From positions 4,622,001-4,686,000 of the forward strand of contig NZ_OX458333.1 of the NCBI RefSeq assembly GCF_949769195.1: a DNA stretch of 64,000 nt, in the 5' to 3' direction. The translations under genes were made by a program, and so were the position numbers. Positions 50,076 to 59,245 of the stretch are shown here, one piece after another (within the stretch, counting starts at the first letter, position 1; every line of letters begins with the position of its first letter). The notes under the pieces are model-generated. The model ran no database searches. It was not told the origin of the DNA and saw only the letters and a list, made by a program, of their open reading frames with translations. Source of the DNA: Methylocaldum szegediense. Lineage in GTDB: Bacteria > Pseudomonadota > Gammaproteobacteria > Methylococcales > Methylococcaceae.

Positions 50076-51842
50076 TTATATTTCGGTGGGCTGATCGTCG
50101 TGTTTCGTGAAAAAGGACCGGCGCTGGTGGTAGTAGCCGAGGGCGAAGCGGCCTTGGTCGGGCAGGGCGAGAATGCGCGGGAAATCGGTGAGACCGTCCA
50201 TGATTTCGCCGATCAGTTTTTCCATTTGCACCGCGCGGCCTCGTGGCAGCTTGCCCAAATGGTGGTTTTTCAAGCGCAGCAGTGTGGTGAACACCGCCAC
50301 CGGCGTACTGGACGCGGCGCCGTAATAGCGGTCTCGAATCGTGGCATTGAGGCTGGGGCTAGCCTCTTCCTGAATTTTTTCCAGGGTGGCGAACAGACGG
50401 CCGAGGCGATAGGCAGGGCTCGGGTTGCCGGTATCGAGCATGACTTCAAACTCCTTCTCTGGTTCAGATGCGTTTCGGTTGGTTCTGCGAATTTCCCGGT
50501 TCAGCCAGGCTTTCAACGCCGCCGCACGGGGATAGGTCACTTTGTGTTCTGCCCGGCAGCGCTGCACGGCGGCGTTGAGCAGCGTGGCCGGGTAGGGCAA
50601 GTCTTCGAGAATCGCGCGCATGATGTCGCCGCCGAGATTGGGCGGGATGTTGTCGGCCTTGCCCTGGACGGCGATGGATGTCAGCAGGCGAAACAGCGAC
50701 AGATGTTCGGGATCGTTAGGAGCCCGCACGATCTTGAGGTCATCGAAATGGCGCTTGAGCCGCCGGGCCAGCTCGTAGGCTGGAGCGGTTTCCCAAAAGC
50801 GGATGCTGATACGGGCGGTGTTGGGCGCGAGGCCCAAGACGTGAAAGCGGGTGTCGGCATCGCCCGTCGCGAATTGGCCGGATTCGACGGATCGGTAGAG
50901 CGCTCTCAGAGCGTCGGTGCCGCAGTCGGGTTCGTCCTTGGGCGGTTCGCCGAACAAGTCCGCCGTCAAGGTTTCCAGATCGTGAGGCTGTTCCGCCCAG
51001 AACACGGTGGACGCATCGCCGACCTGGACGCGCTGGCGCTCGGTCGAAAGCAGATGGTTTAGGGCTGTCGTATAAGCAAAAGATGCAGTAATGCTAATCG
51101 GGGCATTTTCGCCGTTGCGGTTGCGTTTTCCGTATGATTCGAAAGCGCGCGCATTGAAAGAAACAATGTTGCAGCCCGACGGCTGACCGCCCCAGACGCC
51201 TTTAATTACCGTCTCATTCGGAGCAAGCGGGGTATCTTCTTGGCCAGTGATCAGGCATGTTCCTCTAAGCGAAGCCTTTGAATGGTTTTCCAGTCTTTTT
51301 TGCTCATAAGCGTCCCGCACAGTTTTTCGGGCATGAATGGCTTCAAGATCGGAAATCAGTCGGAATACCAAGATTGGATCGCGCTTTTCGAATTCCTCTT
51401 TAAGTTGATACCGTTCAAGCAACCCAGCCAGTATTTCTGGTTCGCCTTGTACTTTCGAGCAGAAACGCTCGATGGCCGCCACGCCTTCATCTTGAATTTC
51501 GCCTAACCAGTTTCGCAATGTGGAAAGAAAGCTTGCTATTTTTAGTTCGCCCTTTTTCCCAGTGCCGAAGACGAAGCTGGCGTTATCCCAGAGCAGGTTG
51601 GCATCATTACCGCTATTGGTATGTTTCAATGCCTGTTTGCCGATGGCGGGAACAAGCATTTCTCTTGGAATGATTTTGCCTTTTTCGACTCTTCCGGCCA
51701 GTTCGATATTTAGGCAGTTTCCATCCGCGTCCAGCACCACTACGTAATCAACACCGCGTCTAATCCATCCTTCTTTGGGCATGGAGCCATCTTCGGCGTC
51801 CGACTTCCGATCGTAGTAATTCTTTAATGCCTCCAAAATCAT
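50076..51842 (-). CDS. cas8c: Type I-C Cascade large subunit Cas8c (Csd1)
   Basis: A 588-residue Cas8c protein that recognises the PAM in double-stranded DNA and recruits Cas3. The start MILEALKNYYDRKSDAEDGSMPKEGW and later LEAIHARKTVRDAYEQKR, RGTCLITGQEDTPLA, SFNARAFESYGK and the C-terminal LPRGRAVQMEKLIGEIMDG segment are typical of Csd1. The ATG at 51842 overlaps the cas5 stop by four bases. Long open frames upstream of that ATG are shadows of cas5. An internal start for a Cas11c small subunit, known in other I-C systems, is likely near the C-terminal third but not pinpointed. Confidence 0.95.
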   Translation of the reverse strand: MILEALKNYYDRKSDAEDGSMPKEGWIRRGVDYVVVLDADGNCLNIELAGRVEKGKIIPREMLVPAIGKQALKHTNSGNDANLLWDNASFVFGTGKKGELKIASFLSTLRNWLGEIQDEGVAAIERFCSKVQGEPEILAGLLERYQLKEEFEKRDPILVFRLISDLEAIHARKTVRDAYEQKRLENHSKASLRGTCLITGQEDTPLAPNETVIKGVWGGQPSGCNIVSFNARAFESYGKRNRNGENAPISITASFAYTTALNHLLSTERQRVQVGDASTVFWAEQPHDLETLTADLFGEPPKDEPDCGTDALRALYRSVESGQFATGDADTRFHVLGLAPNTARISIRFWETAPAYELARRLKRHFDDLKIVRAPNDPEHLSLFRLLTSIAVQGKADNIPPNLGGDIMRAILEDLPYPATLLNAAVQRCRAEHKVTYPRAAALKAWLNREIRRTNRNASEPEKEFEVMLDTGNPSPAYRLGRLFATLEKIQEEASPSLNATIRDRYYGAASSTPVAVFTTLLRLKNHHLGKLPRGRAVQMEKLIGEIMDGLTDFPRILALPDQGRFALGYYHQRRSFFTKHDDQPTEI

Positions 51843-52543
51843 CCCCGCACCTCCTCGCTTTCGCGGTCGGGGACGTTCACCGAGCCGTCTTTCAGTTGGG
51901 CACGGAAGAACAGGGGCTTGGGATCGTTCGGATCGGTGAAATCCAGGTCGTACAGCATGTAGCCCAAATCGCGCGGCCGGTCGAACCCCAACTCGGTTCG
52001 GCTGCGCTCGTCGAGGAGCGAGCGGTCGACGGGGTCCGCCTCGGGGTCGGGTATCCATCGGAAACGGGCGGCGAATTCCCGGCAGCCGAGATAGGGTTGA
52101 TTCACGCATTGGCCTTTTCCGGCGCGGCGCTCGAACATTTCCCGGAACTTGATCGGCGGGTTTTGTGGGCCGGCGTCCGGTTTTATTTCCAGGTCGGCGT
52201 GAAGGCGGTAAGCCACGTCGCGTAGGAACAGCCCAGCCCGCTGCTGGCGCTCGTCCTCGATGAATTGCGCCAGGTTACCGTTGCCCGTTTTCATGGCGCT
52301 CTTTACGTTGGCGTATGAAATCACTCCGGCAACTTCATTTCGGCGCAGCGAAATCCAGCGGATCGGTCGCAGGACCTCGATGCGGCGAACATGCCAGCGG
52401 ATGGCCGGTTTCCAGAGAATAGCCTCGAACACCGCGCGGGCGGCGGAAGGCGTCATTACGTCGTAACTCACCCGCTCGACTTTCATCTCCGGGCGCGTAA
52501 AGCAGGCGAAGTCGCCTGAGACTTCAAGGCAGTACGTCTTCAT
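51839..52543 (-). CDS. cas5: Type I-C Cas5 (Cas5d/c), crRNA endoribonuclease
   Basis: A 234-residue RAMP protein. In type I-C, Cas5 replaces Cas6: it cuts the repeat and stays on the 5' handle. The start MKTYCLEVSGDFACFTRPEMKVERVSYDVMTPSAARAVFEAILWKP is the Cas5d signature. Its ATG overlaps the cmr6 stop by four bases (ATGA) and its own TGA overlaps the cas8c ATG in the same way, so it physically joins the III-B and I-C parts of the operon. The open frame extends upstream to 52732, but that part lies inside cmr6. Confidence 0.94.
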   Translation of the reverse strand: MKTYCLEVSGDFACFTRPEMKVERVSYDVMTPSAARAVFEAILWKPAIRWHVRRIEVLRPIRWISLRRNEVAGVISYANVKSAMKTGNGNLAQFIEDERQQRAGLFLRDVAYRLHADLEIKPDAGPQNPPIKFREMFERRAGKGQCVNQPYLGCREFAARFRWIPDPEADPVDRSLLDERSRTELGFDRPRDLGYMLYDLDFTDPNDPKPLFFRAQLKDGSVNVPDRESEEVRG

Positions 52544-53763
52544 GTGGAGTCTCCCCTGAGAGCGTTGAGGCGCCGGGCAATGCTGCGCTGCCGTTCGCTG
52601 AACGCCGGCTTTTGTTTTTTGCCTTCGGTTTTTTCCGGGTTTTCGAGCAAACCTTTGTAGTGTTTGCGCGTTATCTCGACCAAGCGTGCGATGGCATCGC
52701 GCTGAGGGTCGTCTTCCAAACTCTTGAGCCAATCCTCGACATGTTGGTTGAAGGCGTTTTTGTCGGATTCCAGCTTGGCGTCCCGAATGCGGTGTTCCCA
52801 GTACTGTGCCGTCGGGCTCAAATTTGCGAGCCTAGCCCGTAAGGCGAGTTCTTCTTCACGGCGGCGGCGTTTTTCCTGCTCTTCCCGTATCAAGTCATCC
52901 ACTCTCTGCTTTACATCGAGAGCGGGCTTCATCCGTCCATACCCCACAGCCGTTTTGGCACCTGCACCGAGCCACTCCAGAGCCATTTCCAAAGCGTCCA
53001 GCGCGGGTTGAACTTCACCCATGAATGCTTTGCGGCGCGGGGCGATGGCGAAGAGGAATTCGGCTTTCTTGACCACCAAGAATGGCACGGGCACCGGGTC
53101 GTGCCAGTCGGCGGGGACTTTTTCCGGCTCATTGGCGGGATCTTGGATTTCGCCTCCCTGCTCGTACCATTTGCCGTAATGCGGGGTTATCACGTCCAGG
53201 GCCAGTGTAGGGGGCTCGATGGGCAGGGCGTCGAAGAAGATCAGCTCTCCGGCCTGTTCCGGAACCTCACTCTTGGTAACCGAGCCGAACCAGGTCAGGC
53301 AGCGAATCCGCTTTTCCTCAGGCGAAAGGCTCGGGTCCCATTGTTCCACCCAGGCCCGCACCAGGCCCTTGACCGTCGCGCCCGGGAGATAGGGCACGCC
53401 CAGGGTCGGGTGCCAGAGGAAGCCGTTTTTCACCGGATGCGGGTTTCCGAGTCCTGTGGCGAAGTGCCAATCGGTTCGAAAGCCGCGGCATTCACCGCCG
53501 ATCGCTTGCAGCCGTTGGGCGAGGCGCAGCGCGTGGCGCTCGAGCTCGTTGCCGTTGCCGCAGCAGCCTTCAGTGACTTTCTTAATCCAGGCGGTTTTGC
53601 CTTGCTCTTCTTCCCTTTTGCCTTTGGTGTCCTTCTTTTCCTCCAGGACTTTCCAAGACGAATCGTATTGATCGAAAAATCGCTCGAACCACAGGCCCCG
53701 ATGGCCGTTGACTCCCAATTCGGGTGGTTCGGACCGAACCTTCTCGTACAGCGGTAGATTCAT
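52540..53763 (-). CDS. cmr6: Type III-B RAMP protein Cmr6
   Basis: A 407-residue Cmr6, which caps the Cmr complex at the crRNA 3' end. Typical parts are FRTDWHFATGLGNPHPVKNGFLWHPTLGVPYLPGATVKGLVRAW (about 100-145, with the Gly-rich RAMP motif) and ALEWLGAGAKTAVGYGRM (about 265). It is longer than most Cmr6 proteins because of a charged C-terminal extension (about 280-407) with coiled-coil character (EEQEKRRRREEELALRARL) that does not resemble the RAMP core. Overlaps cmr5 by four bases upstream and cas5 by four bases downstream. Confidence 0.93.
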   Translation of the reverse strand: MNLPLYEKVRSEPPELGVNGHRGLWFERFFDQYDSSWKVLEEKKDTKGKREEEQGKTAWIKKVTEGCCGNGNELERHALRLAQRLQAIGGECRGFRTDWHFATGLGNPHPVKNGFLWHPTLGVPYLPGATVKGLVRAWVEQWDPSLSPEEKRIRCLTWFGSVTKSEVPEQAGELIFFDALPIEPPTLALDVITPHYGKWYEQGGEIQDPANEPEKVPADWHDPVPVPFLVVKKAEFLFAIAPRRKAFMGEVQPALDALEMALEWLGAGAKTAVGYGRMKPALDVKQRVDDLIREEQEKRRRREEELALRARLANLSPTAQYWEHRIRDAKLESDKNAFNQHVEDWLKSLEDDPQRDAIARLVEITRKHYKGLLENPEKTEGKKQKPAFSERQRSIARRLNALRGDST

Positions 53764-54155
53764 ACGTTTTCTTCCCCCGCGAACGCCTTGGCGAATTTCT
53801 TCACCCAGTCCAGCAACAGTAGGGCTTCGGCTTGGGCAAGTCGGTAGGCGTGCATATTCTGTTGGGTGATGCCTTGGAGCAGGTTTTCACAGCTTGCGTA
53901 AGGTTGGCCCGGCTTGGTCAGCCATTCTCCCAGCAGTAGATACAGCCGCTCGTAAGCGTTCATTTCTCGCGCGTCCTTGTTTTTTTCCTTTTCCCGCTTG
54001 CTGAAATAAAACGCCGCCGCCTGGCCGAGGCCGTTCATGCGGATCATGGCCGGGAAACTTTCCGCCAGTTTCCTGAACTCTTCCCGGTTTTCGATGGCGA
54101 TTTCCTTGACCTTTTTCAGCGCAAACGAGGCGCGCTCTTGTTGTACGGTTCTCAT
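53760..54155 (-). CDS. cmr5: Type III-B small subunit Cmr5
   Basis: A 131-residue all-helical protein that forms the inner filament of the Cmr complex and stabilises target RNA. MRTVQQERASFALKKVKEIA..EFRKLAESFPAMIRMNGLGQAAAFYFSK and YAYRLAQAEALLLLDWVKKFAKAF are family-typical. It starts 3 bases after the cmr4 stop and overlaps cmr6 by four bases. Confidence 0.93.
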   Translation of the reverse strand: MRTVQQERASFALKKVKEIAIENREEFRKLAESFPAMIRMNGLGQAAAFYFSKREKEKNKDAREMNAYERLYLLLGEWLTKPGQPYASCENLLQGITQQNMHAYRLAQAEALLLLDWVKKFAKAFAGEENV

Positions 54156-54158
54156 GGC

Positions 54159-55058
54159 TCAACCCTCCCCGTCGATGAAGCGTACCCGGCACCAGCCCAT
54201 GCCGACGGTTTCGTTGCCGCCGAGTTGTAAATACGGGTGCTGGCCGAACAGGTCCTGCCCGATCCGCGCGAGTACGTCCGTTGCTTGGAGTTCGGCACCG
54301 CTTCCGCGGGCGGCCACCGCATTAAGCGCGACGTACAGCAAGGTTTCCGGCGGCAGGGTTTCCTCGTACCAGAGCGTATGCGGGGCTACGGTTTTCTTGT
54401 CGGTCAGCCGCACATGCGCGTTGACCGGGGTGGCGTATTCAGCGAGATGGCGAAAAGCGTCGTTGGACATGAGCGTCAGTTGAGCTTTCAAGTCGTCTTC
54501 CATGTTGTCGGGCAGCAGTTTGGCCAAGGCGGCGATAATGGCGCTCAAATCCGCGGTGCGCGTTTCGAAACGGTATTCCTCTAGGAACAAATGTCCCTCG
54601 TTCGCGGCTTCTGTGACCAGGGCGGTTGCCTGGTGCGTTTCGGTTTCGGCCGGTTCGGGGATGTCGAATGCGCCGAATGCCGAAGCCAGGCCGAGCCGCG
54701 CCAGATCCCGCCGAAACCGGTGCAAGGCGGCGGGACACGTGACCCAGCGGAAATGGGTGGTCAGCGAGCGTACCGGCAGCAGCAACAGCCGGGCGTCGCC
54801 GACCGAGAGCGCGCCGGCATGGTCGATGGATTTGCCGGCTTTGGGAGGGGGAGGGCCGAAAATCAGATCGATGTCCGGTAGCTCCGCGCTTTCGGCTCGC
54901 GCCCTCAGCGCTCCCTTGACAGCCGAGCCGTAGACGCACGGCCAATGTGTGTGCGCCTCGCGTTGAATCGGCAGGTCGATGACGCCTAGCGTCTGGCCGG
55001 CGCCGGCGTGAAGGCTGGTCTCGGTCAATAACCCCAAGATCGCGCTAGTCGAGTACAT
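54159..55058 (-). CDS. cmr4: Type III-B RAMP protein Cmr4 (target RNA nuclease backbone)
   Basis: A 299-residue backbone RAMP whose active-site Asp cuts target RNA every six nucleotides. Family motifs: LGLLTETSLHAGAGQTLGVIDLPIQREAHTHWPCVYGSAVKGALRARA (about 5-55; the DLPIQRE segment holds the conserved loop) and a C-terminal QLGGNETVGMGWCRVRF. I start at the ATG at 55058, nine bases after GGAG; an ATG 15 bases upstream is possible. 72 bases after cmr3. Confidence 0.95.
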   Translation of the reverse strand: MYSTSAILGLLTETSLHAGAGQTLGVIDLPIQREAHTHWPCVYGSAVKGALRARAESAELPDIDLIFGPPPPKAGKSIDHAGALSVGDARLLLLPVRSLTTHFRWVTCPAALHRFRRDLARLGLASAFGAFDIPEPAETETHQATALVTEAANEGHLFLEEYRFETRTADLSAIIAALAKLLPDNMEDDLKAQLTLMSNDAFRHLAEYATPVNAHVRLTDKKTVAPHTLWYEETLPPETLLYVALNAVAARGSGAELQATDVLARIGQDLFGQHPYLQLGGNETVGMGWCRVRFIDGEG

Positions 55059-55130
55059 CTTGTTCTTCTCCATGTTTATGGTTGTTCTTGCTCCTGCCGA
55101 AAAAAAGTGGAAGAGGCAGGGCGATCAAAA

Positions 55131-56357
55131 TCAGATTTCCGCGCCTTCCTTACGCTGCCACAGTCCCACGACGATCAGTCCGCGCCCGAGTTTTTCGCCG
55201 TCGCCGACCTGAATGCCGTGCAATTTGCCGATAGCCGCTTTCAAGTCCATATTCTCGACGGTGCAGTACCAGGCCGACCCGGCGGGTACAAGGCTTTCCA
55301 CGCGGCGCGGTTTGCCCTCTGCCATATGCCAGCCGCCTTCCCGGAGCGGCTTGCCGATCACGGCGGAGTGGACAACCAGCTTCACACCATCGATTTCACA
55401 ACGCCAAAGCTTGGCTTTGCCGCTGTCGCGTTCGGCGGGAGCCTCCGATTTGGAATTGGGTAGCCGCCAGGCGTTGTCCAGATCGGCCGGTGTCAGAAGG
55501 ATCAGGATCAAGCCGTGGGTTTCGCCGTCGGGAGAGGGTTTCTCGGGTAAATTCAGCCCGTCCGGCACGGCTTCTATCAGAGCCAGTCGCCCCTCGCCGC
55601 CCAGCCGCACCGGACTGGGTTGGATATCGGGAGGAAGTCCCTCGATGCCGACGACCAGACTTACGTTGTCGTACGGGCGGATATGGCGGGTTTGGTAGAG
55701 AAGGGCATCGTCGGCCCGTACCGTTTTGGTTCGATTGTCGCGGCCGATGCCGAGGCGGGATTCGGCCGCGTAGAGCTGGTCCGGCATAAAGATGTCCTGG
55801 GAGTTTGGTACGTTACCGTCCAACACCTTTTTCAAACCGGTCGCCGTAAGCCAGGCGTTTTCCATCGGTTTGTAGCCTTTGTCCTCGTCACCGTTCTCGC
55901 TCTTCGGCAGTTCCGGGAGGCGCACGATGCCGAGGTGGGTTTCGACCGGCTTACCGATTCGCAAGCGGTGCAGTGACAGTTCGGGGTTCTTGTCGGTCGC
56001 CGGGGCACCGGCTTCTCCGGCTTCGGGCTTCTTTTTCTTCGCCAACAGGAACAGCGGCGCGGGAAAGAGCAACCGATCGTCGAGGCAAAGAAACGGGCCG
56101 CGCAAATGCAGATCGCCGAGCCGGCCGTAGCGTTCGTCGCGGGGTTCGTCTTGGGCTGTTTTGGGCTTGAACTCCCGCCAATCGATGCCTGCTTGCTCGC
56201 CGACCAAGGTCTTGATCGCTCCGGCTACGGTGGGCGCGGGCGGCGGGAAATGGCTGGACAGTTCCGGCGAGCCTATGGTGTCGAACGGCCGCGTCTCACG
56301 GAAAAACCAGGTGTCCAGCGCGTGTAGGCGCCAAGTGGTGTAATCGTTCGTGCTCAT
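55131..56357 (-). CDS. cmr3: Type III-B RAMP protein Cmr3
   Basis: A 408-residue Cas5-like subunit that binds the 5' handle of the crRNA and contacts Cmr2. WRLHALDTWFFRETRPFDTIGSPELSSHFPPPAPTVAGAIKTLVG (about 10-55) and RHIRPYDNVSLVVGIEGLP are typical, as is the Gly-rich LGRGLIVVGLW end. It overlaps cmr2 by four bases. Confidence 0.94.
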   Translation of the reverse strand: MSTNDYTTWRLHALDTWFFRETRPFDTIGSPELSSHFPPPAPTVAGAIKTLVGEQAGIDWREFKPKTAQDEPRDERYGRLGDLHLRGPFLCLDDRLLFPAPLFLLAKKKKPEAGEAGAPATDKNPELSLHRLRIGKPVETHLGIVRLPELPKSENGDEDKGYKPMENAWLTATGLKKVLDGNVPNSQDIFMPDQLYAAESRLGIGRDNRTKTVRADDALLYQTRHIRPYDNVSLVVGIEGLPPDIQPSPVRLGGEGRLALIEAVPDGLNLPEKPSPDGETHGLILILLTPADLDNAWRLPNSKSEAPAERDSGKAKLWRCEIDGVKLVVHSAVIGKPLREGGWHMAEGKPRRVESLVPAGSAWYCTVENMDLKAAIGKLHGIQVGDGEKLGRGLIVVGLWQRKEGAEI

Positions 56358-58267
56358 GTTCCGATCGTGTTCGGTGATGTTTTGCTGCTGTGGGCTACCA
56401 TGAATCTCACCAGTAAGGCGGCGTCGGCTTCATAGCGTTCTGGTACGTCCGGTTCGAACTTCACGCTTTTTGGATCGTCGGCCTTGCGGCGCATGGGCTG
56501 GCATTGAGCCAGCAATGGCCGGATTAGAGTTTCCGCGTCCTTCGGTTTCAGAGTGTTGCCGTGGATGCCGGAATGGGCGTATTCATGGGCCAGCAGCTTG
56601 GCCATATCGTCTGTGCCGATCCGGTTTTCAGCTTGCTCATCTGGTGAGTTCAATAGTTCGAACAGATCGCGCATCCGGTAGAAGAAGCCGCCGGCAAATT
56701 GGATGTCCCGTGTTTTCAAGGCGTCCACGAGAGCGAGCATTCCGCCGTCCTGTAAGGCGATCTCCCACGGCTGCGCCCAGGTCAGGTGCAGGCCGCTTTG
56801 CTTCCACACCCGCGCCGCTACCGCATCGCGTCCGCGCCCGTCTTTTGCGACGTCGTCCAGAAGGTAGTGGGCGTCGGCCAGAATCTTGGTGAACGGCAGA
56901 CGGTAGTGGGCATATTCGATGGCGGCGGAGATGGTGGCTGGGAAATGGAGGTCTTCCTCCTTGCCCTTGAACGCGTTTTTGAACGCAGCGTCATAGGCGT
57001 TTCGCAACTCTTTCGCACAGGGCAAGGCGGCCTCCACGGTCAGCAAAGCCAGCACATCGTCGCCGCCGGCATAGATCAATAAACCTTGATGCTCCGTTTC
57101 GACGATCTCTTGCACTCTCTCGGTAAAACGCTTCAACGCCTCACTGATAAGTTCGCGTTTGTTGCGGTCGCTCATGTGCTTGCCCAGAGAATCGCCGTCC
57201 ATCAGCAGCAGAGCGTAGTAGGGCGCCGGCGGACCGAGGTCGTCGGCCTTTTGCAAGGCGGTTAGGGCATTGATGGCGCGCTCGGCCCGTTCCCGATCGG
57301 GAAAGAGTCTGGGATTGCGCAAATCCGCTTCGAAGAAAGCCAGCTCTTCTACGGATTTCCAGTCATAGGACTCGTTCGTGGTTTCGCTTTCGTCGCTCAG
57401 AACGCGGGCTGCGTTGTAGAAGGTCCGGAGTTTCTCTTCGAGCGCGGGCTTTTCTTTCGCGAGCTCTTGAACCTGATCCAGCCAGGGCCGCGCCGCCAAA
57501 TACACGACGGAATCCACGTGACGCGGCAAGCGCCAGCCATGGGCTTTCCAGCCGGAAGGCATGTCGGCCTCGAAGTTCTGGAAGTAGTGGACGAAGCGCC
57601 GCTTGACGTAGGCGACTGCGCACAGACGTTCGTTTTCGCGGAGATCGGTGGCGATGCGCGGTTTTTTGGACCAACGCAACTGGTCCCAGAATTCCCTTCC
57701 CTGGCCCGGTTTTTCCGCTCCGGACAGTTCCTGCATCCCTTCCATCATCATGCATTTTGGGCCAGGTTCCGGCTGGGGATAGTGACTGCGCCAGTTCTTG
57801 CGGCGGTCGAGTATGCTGGTGTCGGTATCCTTATCGACGATCGCCCAGGAGATTTCCCAGAATCCATCGATTTGGCGGTTCCAGATTTTTCGGGTCTCGG
57901 TATCGCCAAAGCGCTCCCCGAAATCTTCTTTCCAAACCAGCTCCGCCAGTTGGCGCCAGGCGGTCTTGACGGCTTTTTCCACCAGGCTGGGTTTGAAATT
58001 GTCGGGAACCTTGGCGAGAAACCGGTTGGGAATGCCGCCGTGCCGAGGGGCCTTTCCCTGTCGCAGCGAGCCGTTGATCCAATGCAAATAGCTTGTTTCC
58101 GGCTTGGGAAAAACGATGGCGTCATTTCCGGCTTGCGCCCGCACTTCGCGCATCGCCACACCGGCGAGATAGGACAACAGGAACGACCCGGCCCAAAAAT
58201 CGCGGGTACGCCGGGCCTGGGCGACGAAGCTTTGTACGGGACCGAGGGTGAAGTGAAAGTATCTCAT
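56354..58267 (-). CDS. cmr2: Type III-B Cas10 / Cmr2 (cyclic oligoadenylate synthase), short form without HD
   Basis: A 637-residue Cas10. It opens directly with HFTLGPVQSFVAQARRTRDFWAGSFLLS, the segment that in longer Cmr2 proteins follows the HD nuclease, so the HD domain is absent. The Palm domain retains the cyclase motif: YAGGDDVLALL (about 399-402) preceded by a first palm LLLMDGDSLGKHM (about 350). A GGDD motif predicts synthesis of cyclic oligoadenylates on target RNA binding, which would activate the adjacent Csx1. Its ATG overlaps the cmr1 stop, and its stop overlaps cmr3, both by four bases. Confidence 0.95.
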   Translation of the reverse strand: MRYFHFTLGPVQSFVAQARRTRDFWAGSFLLSYLAGVAMREVRAQAGNDAIVFPKPETSYLHWINGSLRQGKAPRHGGIPNRFLAKVPDNFKPSLVEKAVKTAWRQLAELVWKEDFGERFGDTETRKIWNRQIDGFWEISWAIVDKDTDTSILDRRKNWRSHYPQPEPGPKCMMMEGMQELSGAEKPGQGREFWDQLRWSKKPRIATDLRENERLCAVAYVKRRFVHYFQNFEADMPSGWKAHGWRLPRHVDSVVYLAARPWLDQVQELAKEKPALEEKLRTFYNAARVLSDESETTNESYDWKSVEELAFFEADLRNPRLFPDRERAERAINALTALQKADDLGPPAPYYALLLMDGDSLGKHMSDRNKRELISEALKRFTERVQEIVETEHQGLLIYAGGDDVLALLTVEAALPCAKELRNAYDAAFKNAFKGKEEDLHFPATISAAIEYAHYRLPFTKILADAHYLLDDVAKDGRGRDAVAARVWKQSGLHLTWAQPWEIALQDGGMLALVDALKTRDIQFAGGFFYRMRDLFELLNSPDEQAENRIGTDDMAKLLAHEYAHSGIHGNTLKPKDAETLIRPLLAQCQPMRRKADDPKSVKFEPDVPERYEADAALLVRFMVAHSSKTSPNTIGT

Positions 58268-59229
58268 AGCGCGATTCTTTCCCCGATATTCAAAAAATCT
58301 TCAACCACATACATATGAACTTTCTCCCAATTGGGGTGAAATATCGCCGGCATATACAGTGCGGTAGCTTGGAACATCTCGCCTATCGGGTGAATGTGCA
58401 TGAGGAGAGGGCTGGCGCGACGTTCTTGGCTGACTCCAGCCAGAGGCAAACCAAAGCCTGCTTTAATCCGTCCGCGTAATTTGCTTGGTTGACCACGATA
58501 TTGTTGGTAAGCGTTACCCAACTTTATATGGGCACCGCGGGCTGATCGGTCGGTATTGAACAGAACTAGACAGCTTTGTTTGCTGAACGCAGTAAAAGGT
58601 GGCAAATATTGGCTCAGCTCATAACCAGAGAGCAGATTCTTTACTTGTTGCGCATAGTCCTGTTTGGACTTACTGGCATAAGCAACGCCATTCAGGTGAG
58701 TTAGCGCCAACGAACCGAATCCGCGTCGGGCTCGGCTACCCAATCCGCCAAACAGATTTAATGCGATCAATGCGTCTTGTATCTGTCTTTTCCTCTCATC
58801 ATTGGTTTCATCTCTGAAACGCAGGGTTATAGTGAAATCTTGCTCTTCCTTGAAACTTTCCCTTTGCTGATGTTCCCTCATTGGAAATAAACCCAATCCC
58901 AAATAACCACTAGGCGTTTGGTTCCGAGGCCATCCGGTTTCCCTCTCGTATATGCCATGAGTAACTTCAATGAAAAACGGGCTTTGTCCGCGTTTTTCAT
59001 TTTTCTCATCCGCCGCTGCGCCAAACAAGTCCGCTTCGATCTCATGCAGATTTCTCAAAGCGGCAGCGTCATCGCTGGCCTTTGCCCGAAACCTCCCCCA
59101 ATTCAACGCCCGCCACCAGAACCGCAACGCGCCCTTTACTGAAGGCGGGCGGATTTCCGTGGCTTTCTGGTCAGCGTCGCCCAGGAACATCGGGGTGACG
59201 ATGCGGTAGGTCGCGGTGAGGGTGTTCAC
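58264..59229 (-). CDS. cmr1: Type III-B RAMP protein Cmr1
   Basis: A 321-residue RAMP protein at the 3' end of the crRNA in the Cmr complex. VTPMFLGDADQKATEIRPPSVKGALRFWWRALNWG (about 12-45) is the Cmr1 signature, and LNLFGGLGSRARRGFGSLAL the Gly-rich loop. The GTG at 59229 is chosen as start because AAGGAG lies six bases upstream; a TTG at 59256 gives a longer frame but overlaps the csx1 end. The middle of the gene (58400-59050) is richer in A+T than its neighbours. Confidence 0.94.
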   Translation of the reverse strand: MNTLTATYRIVTPMFLGDADQKATEIRPPSVKGALRFWWRALNWGRFRAKASDDAAALRNLHEIEADLFGAAADEKNEKRGQSPFFIEVTHGIYERETGWPRNQTPSGYLGLGLFPMREHQQRESFKEEQDFTITLRFRDETNDERKRQIQDALIALNLFGGLGSRARRGFGSLALTHLNGVAYASKSKQDYAQQVKNLLSGYELSQYLPPFTAFSKQSCLVLFNTDRSARGAHIKLGNAYQQYRGQPSKLRGRIKAGFGLPLAGVSQERRASPLLMHIHPIGEMFQATALYMPAIFHPNWEKVHMYVVEDFLNIGERIAL

Positions 59230-59245
59230 GGTGTTCTCCTTGTTT

